Positions 1 to 6,961 of a DNA stretch of 7,789 nt are shown here, piece after piece; position 1 is the stretch's first letter, and the number at the start of each line of letters is the position of its first letter. The position numbers and the translations under genes are program-made. The stretch covers positions 1 to 7,789 of the forward strand of contig DYNO01000154.1 in assembly GCA_020721025.1 (NCBI GenBank), in the 5' to 3' direction. Under the pieces are notes generated by a model. That model searched no databases. It saw only the letters and a program-made list of their open reading frames with translations, and was not told the origin of the DNA. The DNA comes from Thiomargarita sp. (GTDB lineage Bacteria; Pseudomonadota; Gammaproteobacteria; Beggiatoales; Beggiatoaceae).

Positions 1-2
1 GG

Positions 3-3000
3 GTTATAGACCTGTTTCACTTGGTATTAAAGATTTCAAATCGGTTCTATATTTCAGCCAAGCAAATGACCAGTCAACAAATTCAATTACATCTGCAAGA
101 GCGAGTCAGTTATAGCTTAGATAAAATTGAACGCACCTTTGCTGAAAGTCGCTCCACCGTGCAATTTATCGCCTCAGATCACGTGCTCAAAGCCAACTTA
201 ATGCAACTGGAGGTTATCACGCGACGTTTACAAGATTTGCGTAATATTTACAAGATATATCTGAGTTTAGCATTTTATGACGCGCAACGCATCAAGCAAG
301 CAGATACTGTGGGTTTATCACTGGGGCAAGTTGCAGGACAAGAATTATGGGTTGAACAAGTTTTTGAGCATGGCAATGTCAGTGCTGCCAGCGATGTTCA
401 TTTTTCTGAAGAATTACAAAAAGTTGTGATTCCATTTGCCGCGCCGGTGAAAGATGAAAATCACAATGTTCTCGGTGCGATTGTTGCCTACATTGCCGTG
501 GAAAATCTTTATGAAATTTTGGGAGAATTAGAACAAACGCATCCGGACATTCATATTGATTTAATTGATAAAACCAATATTTTGCTGTATTCCAATTACG
601 CTCGTAAAGGTATTTTACGCCCCTATGCCCCCTTAGAAACCCAACATGAACCGATGCTGACTACCTTGGCGCGGGAACAAGGTTATACCGATTTTCCCGG
701 CAACGGTTGGACACTGATTACCCATTATCCCGTCGAAAAAATATTTATTCCTATCAAAGAATTGCGTAACCAAACCATTGCAATTATTTGTATTTTCTTA
801 CTTCTTGCAATCGTTGGCATCAGCCTATTTGCGCGTTACCTCATCCACCCCATCCACCTATTGCAAGAGGCGGCATTAAAATTGGGTTGTGGTGATTTAT
901 CGACGCGGGTATCTATTGGTTCTCAAGACGAAATTGGCAAATTGGGCGTGATTTTTAATCAGATGGCGCAGCTATTGGAAGAAAATATGGTGCGCTTGAA
1001 ACAATACAAAAGCATTTTAGACCTCAATTTAGACAATATTTCCATTATTGATGCCGATAGTTTGCAATTTATTTATGTTAATCAAGGTGCAGTTAAACAA
1101 CTGGGTTACAATGAAATCGAATTATTGACCATGACCCCGTTGGATACGATTTTTGGGGTCAGTGCCGAACAAATGCAACAAATGTTGGCAGCCCTGCGAA
1201 ATGGAATTATGCCCGTGTTACGGTTTGAAGCCATCCAACGTCGTAAAGACAACACGGTTTTTCAGATAGAAATTTCGTTGCAATACATTGCGTTATCTGA
1301 AGGCAGCGCGTGTTATGTCAGCATTATTCGCGACATCAGTGAACGTAAACAGGCGGAAAAGCTGCTCAAGGAATATAGCCAACAATTAGAACAGGAAGTG
1401 GCTGCTCAGACAGAAGAACTTGCCGCGCAAAATGAAGAATTACTCAATCAGACGCAATTGTTATCATTAGAAATCGAAAAACGTAAAGTTATCGAACAAA
1501 ACTTGCGTGACAGTGAAGAGCAGTTCAATTTAGCCATGCAAGGGGCAAGTGATGGGCTATGGGATTGGAATATCAAGAAAAATTCCTTTTATCTCGCCCC
1601 GCGCTGGAAAGCCATCTTGGGATATGCTGAACACGAATTAGTTGATGGATTCGATACTTGGGTGCAACTGCTTCATCCTGACGACAAAGTGGCTGTGATA
1701 CAACAGTTGACGGATTATTTGGAACGCCGTTATAGCACTTATGAGAATATTCAACGACTTCGCTCCAAAAATGGGCATTATCTCTGGATCATGTCGCGGG
1801 GAATTTGCGTGCGTGATGCAGATGAAAAACCTATTCGGATGGTGGGCACGATCACCGATATTTCTCAATTGAAATGGGCGGAAGAAAAACTACGTCATCA
1901 AGAACAATTTTTGCGTTCCGTCATTGATAACATTCCACAATTAATTTTTTGGAAAGATTGCAACGGTCAATATTTGGGTGCCAATGCCCAACTGATTAAA
2001 TTTAAAAATCTTCCTTTTCACGAGATCGTCGGTAAAACGGATGCAGACATCTGGCAACCGGAACAAGCCGCGCGTTATCGTCAAGAAGATGCCGAAGTGG
2101 TGCGCACCCGTCAGCCAAAATTGAAAAGTGAAGAGCAATTACAACGTGCTGATGGTCAATGGGTTTGGTTAGAAATCAGTAAAATTCCACTTTACAATGT
2201 CGCCGGAGAAGTGGTCGGTATTCTGGTAACTTCTGAGGATATTACCGAACGCAAGGTGGCAGAAAAGTTATTGCAAGACTATAACCGTCAATTAGAACAA
2301 CAAGTTGCGCTGCGCACGGTGGAATTAACCGAGAAAACCAACGCCTTGCAACGGGAACAAGATAAATTTTCGACCGTGTTAGACAGTTTAGAATTGTTAA
2401 TTTATGTTGCCGATATGCAGACTTATGAAATTTTATTCACCAATGAGTTTAACCAACGGACTTTTAACGATCCATTGACCGGGGGTATTTGTTGGCAAAA
2501 ATTGCAGCAAGGTCAAACAAAACCGTGTAGCTTTTGCACCAATGATAAGCTGTTGAATGCGGACGGACAACCCGGTGAAATTTATACGTGGGAATTTCAA
2601 AATACGGTGAATAAACGTTGGTATTTTATTCAAGATCGAGCCATTCGTTGGACAGATGGGCGGATCGTGCGTTTTGAAGCGGCAACCGATATTACTGCGT
2701 TAAAACAAGCAGAAGCGACCGTGCGCGAGACGATGGTACGATTTCAAGCGGTGTTTAATAATGCCGCAGTTGGAATGTGTATCGTAGATCATCTCGGCAA
2801 GTTCTTAGAATGTAACACGAAAATGTCTGAAATGTTTGGTTACTCATTGGGCGAATTGCACACACTCACCACGCATGAAGTGACGTATTCTGACGACTTA
2901 ATGATCTCAAGACAACATTTTAATAAATTACTCAATGGGTTAATCAATTCCTATCAAATCGAAAAACGTTATCATCGCAAAGATCATACTTTATTTTGGG

Positions 3001-6000
3001 GTGTGCTACATGTCACTCCATTACAATGGGATGAATATGGACGGGTTAACCGAGTGTTAGGGATTATTGCAGACATCGGTGAACGCAAACAGGTGGAAAC
3101 TGCCCTGCGCGAAAGTGAGGAACGCTATCGCTTAATCTCTGAAAATATTAGTGATTTGGTATGTTTACATGCCACCGACCGCCGTTACATCTACATGTCG
3201 AATGTTGTGAAATCCATGTTGGGATATGAACCTGAAGAAATGTTGGGACTCAGCCCTTATGAATTTATTCACCCCGATGATGTCAATTTGCCTGCCATTC
3301 AACCGCTCGTATCGCAGCAAGTAGTTGAAATTAAAAAAACTGCGTTGATAGAATTTCGTTTTCGCACCAAGGATGGAATTTATCGTTGGTTAGAATCATT
3401 AATAAAACCGGTTTTAGATTCCGAAGGTTACGTGATTTATTATCAAAGTGTCAGTCGTGACATTACCCAGCGCAAATATACCGAAGCTGCATTGCGTAAA
3501 AGTGAAGAACGCTTTGCCTTAGCGGTTCAAGGGGCAAATGATGGTTTGTGGGATTGGAACTTGGCAGAGCCAGAATCGAGCTTTTTTTCCGACCAGTTTA
3601 GACAAATTTTGGGTTATGAAGGTCAAGAATTTCAAATTACTGATTTTACTGACCGGATTCATCCCAACGATGCGGAACGGGTAAAAACCATGATTAAACA
3701 ATATGTGACCCGAGAAATTCCCACGTTTGAAATTATTTATCAAATTCGTCACACTCAAGGACATTATTTGTGGGTGTTGGTGCGCGGCACGGGCGTATGG
3801 AATGAACAAAATCAATTAGTTCGCATGGTTGGCACCTTGGTGGACATCACCGCCCGCAAACAAGCCGAGCAAGCCCTACGCGCCAGTGAAGAACGCTTTG
3901 CCCTTGCGATGCTGGGTGCGAATGACGGTTTATGGGACTGGAATATTACTACCGATGAAACCTACTATTCACCGCGTTTCAAGCAAATGTTAGGATTGGA
4001 AAATAATGAACCGGTTGATTCAGCAAAGTTTCATTCCCTGCTTCATCCCGAAGATCGCAGTTTTGTACAAGAGGCGTTACATCGGTATCTCAAACGTGAA
4101 ACGCCTTACTATGAAATCACTTATCGAATGCAACACCATGAAGGCTATTATTTGTGGATATTAGCGACCGGCATCGCGGTTTGGAATGAACAAGGTGAAC
4201 CTTATCGCATGGTGGGCACTCTCTCGGATATTACTTTGCAAAAACAAGTTGAAGAAGTATTGCGTGAAAAAGCACAAATTATCGATCAAGTGCACGACGC
4301 AATTATTTCTATCAATCTCAATGGTTTGATTACCGGTTGGAACAAAGGCGCAGTATTGCTATTTGATTATGCAGAATCTGAAATTTTAGGCAGAGATTTT
4401 GGCGATCTTTACGTTGCAGATCAATATCATGTGCTGCAAGATGAAGTGATCCTCCCGCTGTTTGAAAAAGGCGATCACGAAGTAGAAGTCATCTTGCGTA
4501 AAAAATCTGGTAATACCTTCTGTGGCAATTTATCACTTTCCTTGCTCAAGGACGATAATGATGAAATTGTTGGAATTATCAGCTACACGGTGGATATTAC
4601 CGCACATAAATTGGCAGAACAAGCCCTGCGAGACAATGAACAATTTACCCGAACCCTAATTGAAGAAGTCCCGGTGGGATTGGTTTTGTTTGATTTGAAA
4701 GGTAATTTTTTAGAAGTCAACCGGGCTTTTTGCCATATTATCGGTTATCATGCGGAAGAGCTGGCACAGTTGAGTTTTGCTCAATTAACCTCACCAAATA
4801 AACATCAAAAATTGGATTGGGAACAATATCAATATGCCCAACTGACCGGACGGGCGGGACCCTTTGAAAACCAATATATTCATAAAGATGGACGCTTGAT
4901 TCCGGTACGTGCTTCCGTCGTCACCATTCAGCGTCACGGGCAAACTTTATTGTGGACGAATATTGAAGATATTAGCGCGCAGAAACAAGCAGAAATTGCG
5001 TTGCGAGAGGCGAAAGAAGTGGCAGAAATGGCAAATCAAGCCAAAAGTACCTTTTTAGCCAATATGAGCCATGAATTACGCACACCGCTGAATGGAATTT
5101 TGGGCTATGCCCAAATTTTATTGCGCGATAAAGCCCTGACACGAGAGCAATTTGACGGCTTGGGCATTATTAATCGCAGCGGCGAATATTTGTTGACCTT
5201 GATTAATGATGTACTTGATTTGGCAAAGATTGAAGCCAACCGAGTGGAATTATATCGCACCGATTTTCATTTCAACGACTTTTTACAAAGTATTGCCGAA
5301 TTATTCCAAATGCGGGCGCAACAAAAAGGCATTAGTTTCAACTATCTCGCGCTGTCGCCGTTACCACATGGCATTCACGCCGATGAAAAACGATTGCGTC
5401 AAATCTTAATTAATTTATTGGGTAACGCGATTAAATTTACCAAACAGGGCGGTGTCACGTTGAAGGTGGGTTATGCCCAAGAACGGATTCGTTTTCAAGT
5501 GGAGGACAGCGGCGTTGGTATCGCGGCGGAGGAACTACATAAAATTTTTGATCCGTTCCAACAAGTGGGGGAACAGCATTATCGTGCGGAAGGAACGGGT
5601 TTAGGATTGGCAATCACGCAGCGATTAGTGGAAATGATGAATGGCACGTTGCACGTTGAAAGTACGTTGGGCAAGGGCAGCACTTTCTGGTTTGCGTTAC
5701 CTCTGTCCGAAGCGATTGGCGTGGTTCATACCAGCACCGAAGATGCGCCCCTGATCACCGGCTATCACTCTAATCGGATGAACCCATTGGAAATTCTGGT
5801 GGTGGATGACAAGGCAGAGCATCGAGCGGTGATTCGGAAACTGCTTGAACCGATTGGTTTTATGGTGCACGAAGCCAATCATGGACAGGAAGCATTAGAG
5901 CAGTTGTTGGCAGGTTTGCACCCAGATTTGATTTTCACTGATTTGGTCATGACGATGATGGATGGCTATGAATTGACTCGTCGTATCAAGCGGTTAGAGA

Positions 6001-6449
6001 ACCATCGAGACATTCCAATGATTGCAGTGACCGCGAGTGTTTTTGAACATCACCAACAACAAAGTTATGAAGCGGGTTGTCATGATTTTATTCCCAAACC
6101 GATTCGTGCTGAGGCATTATTTGAAGTGCTTCAGCAACATCTGAAATTAACATGGATTTATGAACAAGATGAACAACCCAATCGTTCGTGGTCAAAAGTT
6201 TCGCACGGATCGGATGAACAACCAGCGGATATTTTGAGTATTCAACAATTGGATACCTTAACGCCACAATTAGCCGCGAAGTTGTATGATTTGGGCACGT
6301 TGGGCGACATTGACGGCATTTTCGAGCAAATTGAACTGTTGGAACACAATGAAAAATTAGCTCATCTGACGCGGCGGTTGCGTAAATTGGCGAATGATTT
6401 TCTCATGGATGATATTTGTGCCTTGGTTAAGACTTACTTAAATTCTTAA
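3..6449 (+). CDS. Multi-PAS hybrid sensor histidine kinase (Cache-TM-HAMP-10xPAS-HisKA-HATPase-REC), 5' partial
   Basis: Membrane-bound hybrid kinase that senses signals, autophosphorylates on His and passes phosphate to its own receiver Asp. Residues are numbered from the TTG at 21. In order: Cache-like periplasmic sensor (about 20-245); membrane helix (253-271); HAMP (272-324, P277, D303-E304); PAS1 330-443; coiled coil 443-500; PAS2 500-624; PAS3 625-752; PAS4 782-899 with C824, C836 and C839; PAS5 904-1029; PAS6 1031-1159; PAS7 1160-1287; PAS8 1288-1415; PAS9 1416-1537; PAS10 1538-1662. The HisKA H-box is SHELRTPLN (H1684). HATPase_c has N-box N1802, G1 DSGVGI from D1829 and G2 GTGLGL at 1858-1863. 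The receiver has D1929-D1930, phospho-acceptor D1974, T2004 and K2026. A helical tail (2080-2142) follows. All catalytic residues are present, so it should be active. The frame stays open to base 3, no ribosome site precedes TTG 21 or ATG 66, and the first membrane helix expected before a Cache domain is missing, so the true start lies upstream. The kinase assignment is very secure; the ligand is unknown. Confidence 0.96.
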   Translation, partial: VIDLFHLVLKISNRFYISAKQMTSQQIQLHLQERVSYSLDKIERTFAESRSTVQFIASDHVLKANLMQLEVITRRLQDLRNIYKIYLSLAFYDAQRIKQADTVGLSLGQVAGQELWVEQVFEHGNVSAASDVHFSEELQKVVIPFAAPVKDENHNVLGAIVAYIAVENLYEILGELEQTHPDIHIDLIDKTNILLYSNYARKGILRPYAPLETQHEPMLTTLAREQGYTDFPGNGWTLITHYPVEKIFIPIKELRNQTIAIICIFLLLAIVGISLFARYLIHPIHLLQEAALKLGCGDLSTRVSIGSQDEIGKLGVIFNQMAQLLEENMVRLKQYKSILDLNLDNISIIDADSLQFIYVNQGAVKQLGYNEIELLTMTPLDTIFGVSAEQMQQMLAALRNGIMPVLRFEAIQRRKDNTVFQIEISLQYIALSEGSACYVSIIRDISERKQAEKLLKEYSQQLEQEVAAQTEELAAQNEELLNQTQLLSLEIEKRKVIEQNLRDSEEQFNLAMQGASDGLWDWNIKKNSFYLAPRWKAILGYAEHELVDGFDTWVQLLHPDDKVAVIQQLTDYLERRYSTYENIQRLRSKNGHYLWIMSRGICVRDADEKPIRMVGTITDISQLKWAEEKLRHQEQFLRSVIDNIPQLIFWKDCNGQYLGANAQLIKFKNLPFHEIVGKTDADIWQPEQAARYRQEDAEVVRTRQPKLKSEEQLQRADGQWVWLEISKIPLYNVAGEVVGILVTSEDITERKVAEKLLQDYNRQLEQQVALRTVELTEKTNALQREQDKFSTVLDSLELLIYVADMQTYEILFTNEFNQRTFNDPLTGGICWQKLQQGQTKPCSFCTNDKLLNADGQPGEIYTWEFQNTVNKRWYFIQDRAIRWTDGRIVRFEAATDITALKQAEATVRETMVRFQAVFNNAAVGMCIVDHLGKFLECNTKMSEMFGYSLGELHTLTTHEVTYSDDLMISRQHFNKLLNGLINSYQIEKRYHRKDHTLFWGVLHVTPLQWDEYGRVNRVLGIIADIGERKQVETALRESEERYRLISENISDLVCLHATDRRYIYMSNVVKSMLGYEPEEMLGLSPYEFIHPDDVNLPAIQPLVSQQVVEIKKTALIEFRFRTKDGIYRWLESLIKPVLDSEGYVIYYQSVSRDITQRKYTEAALRKSEERFALAVQGANDGLWDWNLAEPESSFFSDQFRQILGYEGQEFQITDFTDRIHPNDAERVKTMIKQYVTREIPTFEIIYQIRHTQGHYLWVLVRGTGVWNEQNQLVRMVGTLVDITARKQAEQALRASEERFALAMLGANDGLWDWNITTDETYYSPRFKQMLGLENNEPVDSAKFHSLLHPEDRSFVQEALHRYLKRETPYYEITYRMQHHEGYYLWILATGIAVWNEQGEPYRMVGTLSDITLQKQVEEVLREKAQIIDQVHDAIISINLNGLITGWNKGAVLLFDYAESEILGRDFGDLYVADQYHVLQDEVILPLFEKGDHEVEVILRKKSGNTFCGNLSLSLLKDDNDEIVGIISYTVDITAHKLAEQALRDNEQFTRTLIEEVPVGLVLFDLKGNFLEVNRAFCHIIGYHAEELAQLSFAQLTSPNKHQKLDWEQYQYAQLTGRAGPFENQYIHKDGRLIPVRASVVTIQRHGQTLLWTNIEDISAQKQAEIALREAKEVAEMANQAKSTFLANMSHELRTPLNGILGYAQILLRDKALTREQFDGLGIINRSGEYLLTLINDVLDLAKIEANRVELYRTDFHFNDFLQSIAELFQMRAQQKGISFNYLALSPLPHGIHADEKRLRQILINLLGNAIKFTKQGGVTLKVGYAQERIRFQVEDSGVGIAAEELHKIFDPFQQVGEQHYRAEGTGLGLAITQRLVEMMNGTLHVESTLGKGSTFWFALPLSEAIGVVHTSTEDAPLITGYHSNRMNPLEILVVDDKAEHRAVIRKLLEPIGFMVHEANHGQEALEQLLAGLHPDLIFTDLVMTMMDGYELTRRIKRLENHRDIPMIAVTASVFEHHQQQSYEAGCHDFIPKPIRAEALFEVLQQHLKLTWIYEQDEQPNRSWSKVSHGSDEQPADILSIQQLDTLTPQLAAKLYDLGTLGDIDGIFEQIELLEHNEKLAHLTRRLRKLANDFLMDDICALVKTYLNS
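3501..4268 (+). repeat. Tandem duplication of PAS modules within the kinase gene (PAS7 and PAS8)
   Basis: Two adjacent units of exactly 384 bp (128 codons), 3501-3884 and 3885-4268, both begin with the identical 18-mer AGTGAAGAACGCTTTGCC. Both encode SEERFALA followed by GANDGLWDWN, a central HPxD-type segment, a YLW motif and a MVGTL(V/S)DIT exit. PAS6, upstream, starts with a related AGTGAGGAACGC at 3114, 387 bp earlier. PAS2 (from about 1515) carries the same GASDGLWDWN signature. The copies are clearly homologous but diverged at synonymous and many nonsynonymous sites, so the duplication is not recent. I infer growth of the array by unequal recombination. Confidence 0.75.
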
Positions 6450-6479
6450 ATGCACGGCGGGGGGAACTGTCAAAAGCTC

Positions 6480-6518
6480 ATCTCAACCTGACAGGTTTGC
6501 CGAAAACCGATTTGAGAT
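6480..6518. repeat. Nested inverted repeat just downstream of the kinase gene
   Basis: Outer arms ATCTCAA (6480-6486) and TTGAGAT (6512-6518) are perfect complements. Inside lie two mutually exclusive small hairpins that share bases: AACCT (6485-6489) with AGGTT (6493-6497), loop GAC; and GGTTT (6494-6498) with AAACC (6504-6508), loop GCCGA. It begins about 30 bp after the kinase stop and no T-run follows, so a Rho-independent terminator is unlikely. It may be a dispersed palindromic repeat or a weak 3'-end RNA structure. The sequence shows only the symmetry. Confidence 0.55.
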
Positions 6519-6520
6519 AG

Positions 6521-6610
6521 GTCGCGGGTTGTTTGTGTTATCAAGGGAAGCCAAAAACTCTTGAGGATATGGAAGCGGCGATTGCTCAAGGAATTGAGGA
6601 GCGTGGTTGA
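6521..6610 (+). pseudogene. Remnant of a VapB-like antitoxin (C-terminal tail only)
   Basis: The frame ending at TGA 6608-6610 reads YQGKPKTLEDMEAAIAQG, then IEERG and stop. A 'TLEDMEAAIAQG' style acidic helix is typical of the C-terminal, toxin-wrapping tail of AbrB/VapB-type antitoxins. An in-frame TAG at 6518-6520 closes the frame upstream, no start codon precedes the tail, and no DNA-binding domain is seen, so only the last 25 or so codons survive. The stop overlaps the next gene's ATG by one base (TGATG), the coupled arrangement usual for antitoxin-toxin pairs. The family call rests on this tail plus the VapC start next to it. An alternative is a ribbon-helix-helix type antitoxin tail. 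Confidence 0.6.
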
Positions 6611-6799
6611 TGGTCGGTATTGATACCAATGTATTGGTTAGGTTTTTGACAGCAGATAAGCTCGTTACCAAGTTCCGAGGCTGCAAAAGAACTCCAAAAT
6701 TGGGCAACGGGGTGTTCGGCGGAGAAGATGCACTGTTTGAGGAAATTTTTTAGTATTTCTCATAAGTTAGCGCATCGCCTAGATGACAATCAAAAATGA
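6610..6799 (+). pseudogene. Decayed VapC-family (PIN-domain) toxin, frameshifted and truncated
   Basis: The reading frame from ATG 6610 begins MVGIDTNVLVRFLTADK, the N-terminal strand of VapC/PIN ribonucleases, with the first catalytic Asp in the IDTNVLVR motif. The frame then degenerates and stops at TAG 6751-6753, after 47 codons, against about 130 for the family. Shifting by +1 near 6670 restores toxin-like text (SSEAAKELQNWATG) that continues to TGA 6797-6799, which indicates a frameshift. The later acidic residues needed for metal binding and RNA cleavage are absent in every frame, so it cannot be an active nuclease. It overlaps the antitoxin tail by one base. A sequencing error could explain the shift but not the missing two thirds. 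Confidence 0.72.
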
Positions 6800-6808
6800 G
6801 AAAAAAAT

Positions 6809-6837
6809 TTGACTTTTTGTTTTTTAGGGAGTAGCCT
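6809..6837 (+). promoter_or_regulatory. Weak sigma70-like promoter candidate for the exported-protein gene
   Basis: TTGACT (6809-6814) and TAGCCT (6832-6837) are separated by 17 bp. The -35 is a good match. The -10 keeps only the three most conserved positions of TATAAT. A run of A followed by T-rich DNA (6801-6826) precedes and spans the spacer. Transcription would start near 6844 and leave a leader of roughly 118 nt that includes the 6890-6919 hairpin. This is a pattern match in AT-rich DNA and could be chance. Confidence 0.25.
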
Positions 6838-6889
6838 ATGGGTGTACTAAATGGTTTTTTCACTTCGTGTTATCAATTAGCAGTAAAGG

Positions 6890-6928
6890 GCGAGAGGGCA
6901 TAATACGTGCCACTCTCGCAATGTTTTT
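6890..6928 (+). terminator. Strong hairpin followed by a short T-run: terminator or leader attenuator
   Basis: GCGAGAGGGCA (6890-6900) pairs with TGCCACTCTCGC (6908-6919), giving 11 base pairs with one bulged A and a 7-nt loop, TAATACG. Five T residues follow at 6924-6928, four bases after the stem. This is close to a Rho-independent terminator, though the T-run is short and offset. It lies 42 bp before the ATG of the exported-protein gene. It could end transcripts from upstream (kinase or TA relic) and so insulate the downstream gene. If the promoter lies upstream, it would sit in the leader of that gene and could act as an attenuator. Confidence 0.5.
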
Positions 6929-6939
6929 AATCATTTTCT

Positions 6940-6951
6940 CTTGTACAAGGA
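6940..6951 (+). promoter_or_regulatory. Palindrome CTTGTACAAG overlapping the ribosome binding site AAGGA
   Basis: CTTGTACAAG (6940-6949) is a perfect 10-bp palindrome. Its right arm contributes to AAGGA (6947-6951), a good Shine-Dalgarno sequence 10 nt before ATG 6962. The core TGTACA recurs at 6963-6968, 21 bp downstream, inside the start codon region. The ribosome site supports 6962 as the start. The palindrome may be a protein binding site or merely chance. Confidence 0.45.
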
Positions 6952-6961
6952 AAACTTTATT

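Larger units (their letters stand above)
6754..6961. other. AT-rich non-coding stretch between the toxin relic and the exported-protein gene
   Basis: Beyond the listed promoter candidate, hairpin and palindrome, this stretch shows only A and T runs (for example 6801-6807 A-run and 6820-6825 T-run) that could form a weak AT hairpin or bent DNA. Apart from the end of the shifted toxin frame (to 6799), I see no coding potential, tRNA, CRISPR repeat or insertion-sequence ends. Confidence 0.5.

Noticed and set aside
3114..4268. Regularly spaced repeats considered as a CRISPR-like or mobile array
   Set aside because: The period of about 384 bp is the size of a PAS module and the reading frame continues throughout, so it is a protein domain repeat.
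5206..5409. Plus-strand frame of 67 codons within the kinase gene
   Set aside because: It lies in an alternate frame across the conserved HisKA/HATPase linker and has no motif of its own.
6361..6449. Possible HPt domain at the kinase C-terminus
   Set aside because: The only candidate His sits in AHLTRRLRKLA, without the H-x-x-K-G signature and surrounding helix pattern of HPt domains.
6450..6491. Tiny frame ATG 6450 to TGA 6489-6491 starting right after the kinase stop
   Set aside because: Only 13 codons, no ribosome site, and glycine-rich only because of the G-run at 6459-6464.
6483..6707. Minus-strand frame of 74 codons opposite the toxin-antitoxin relic
   Set aside because: It is antisense to the recognisable VapB/VapC codons, has no recognisable motif, and its composition is explained by the complementary strand.
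6781..6830. A-rich then T-rich stretch considered as a terminator hairpin
   Set aside because: The arms are nearly pure A and T with mismatches and no GC stem, so a stable terminator is unlikely.
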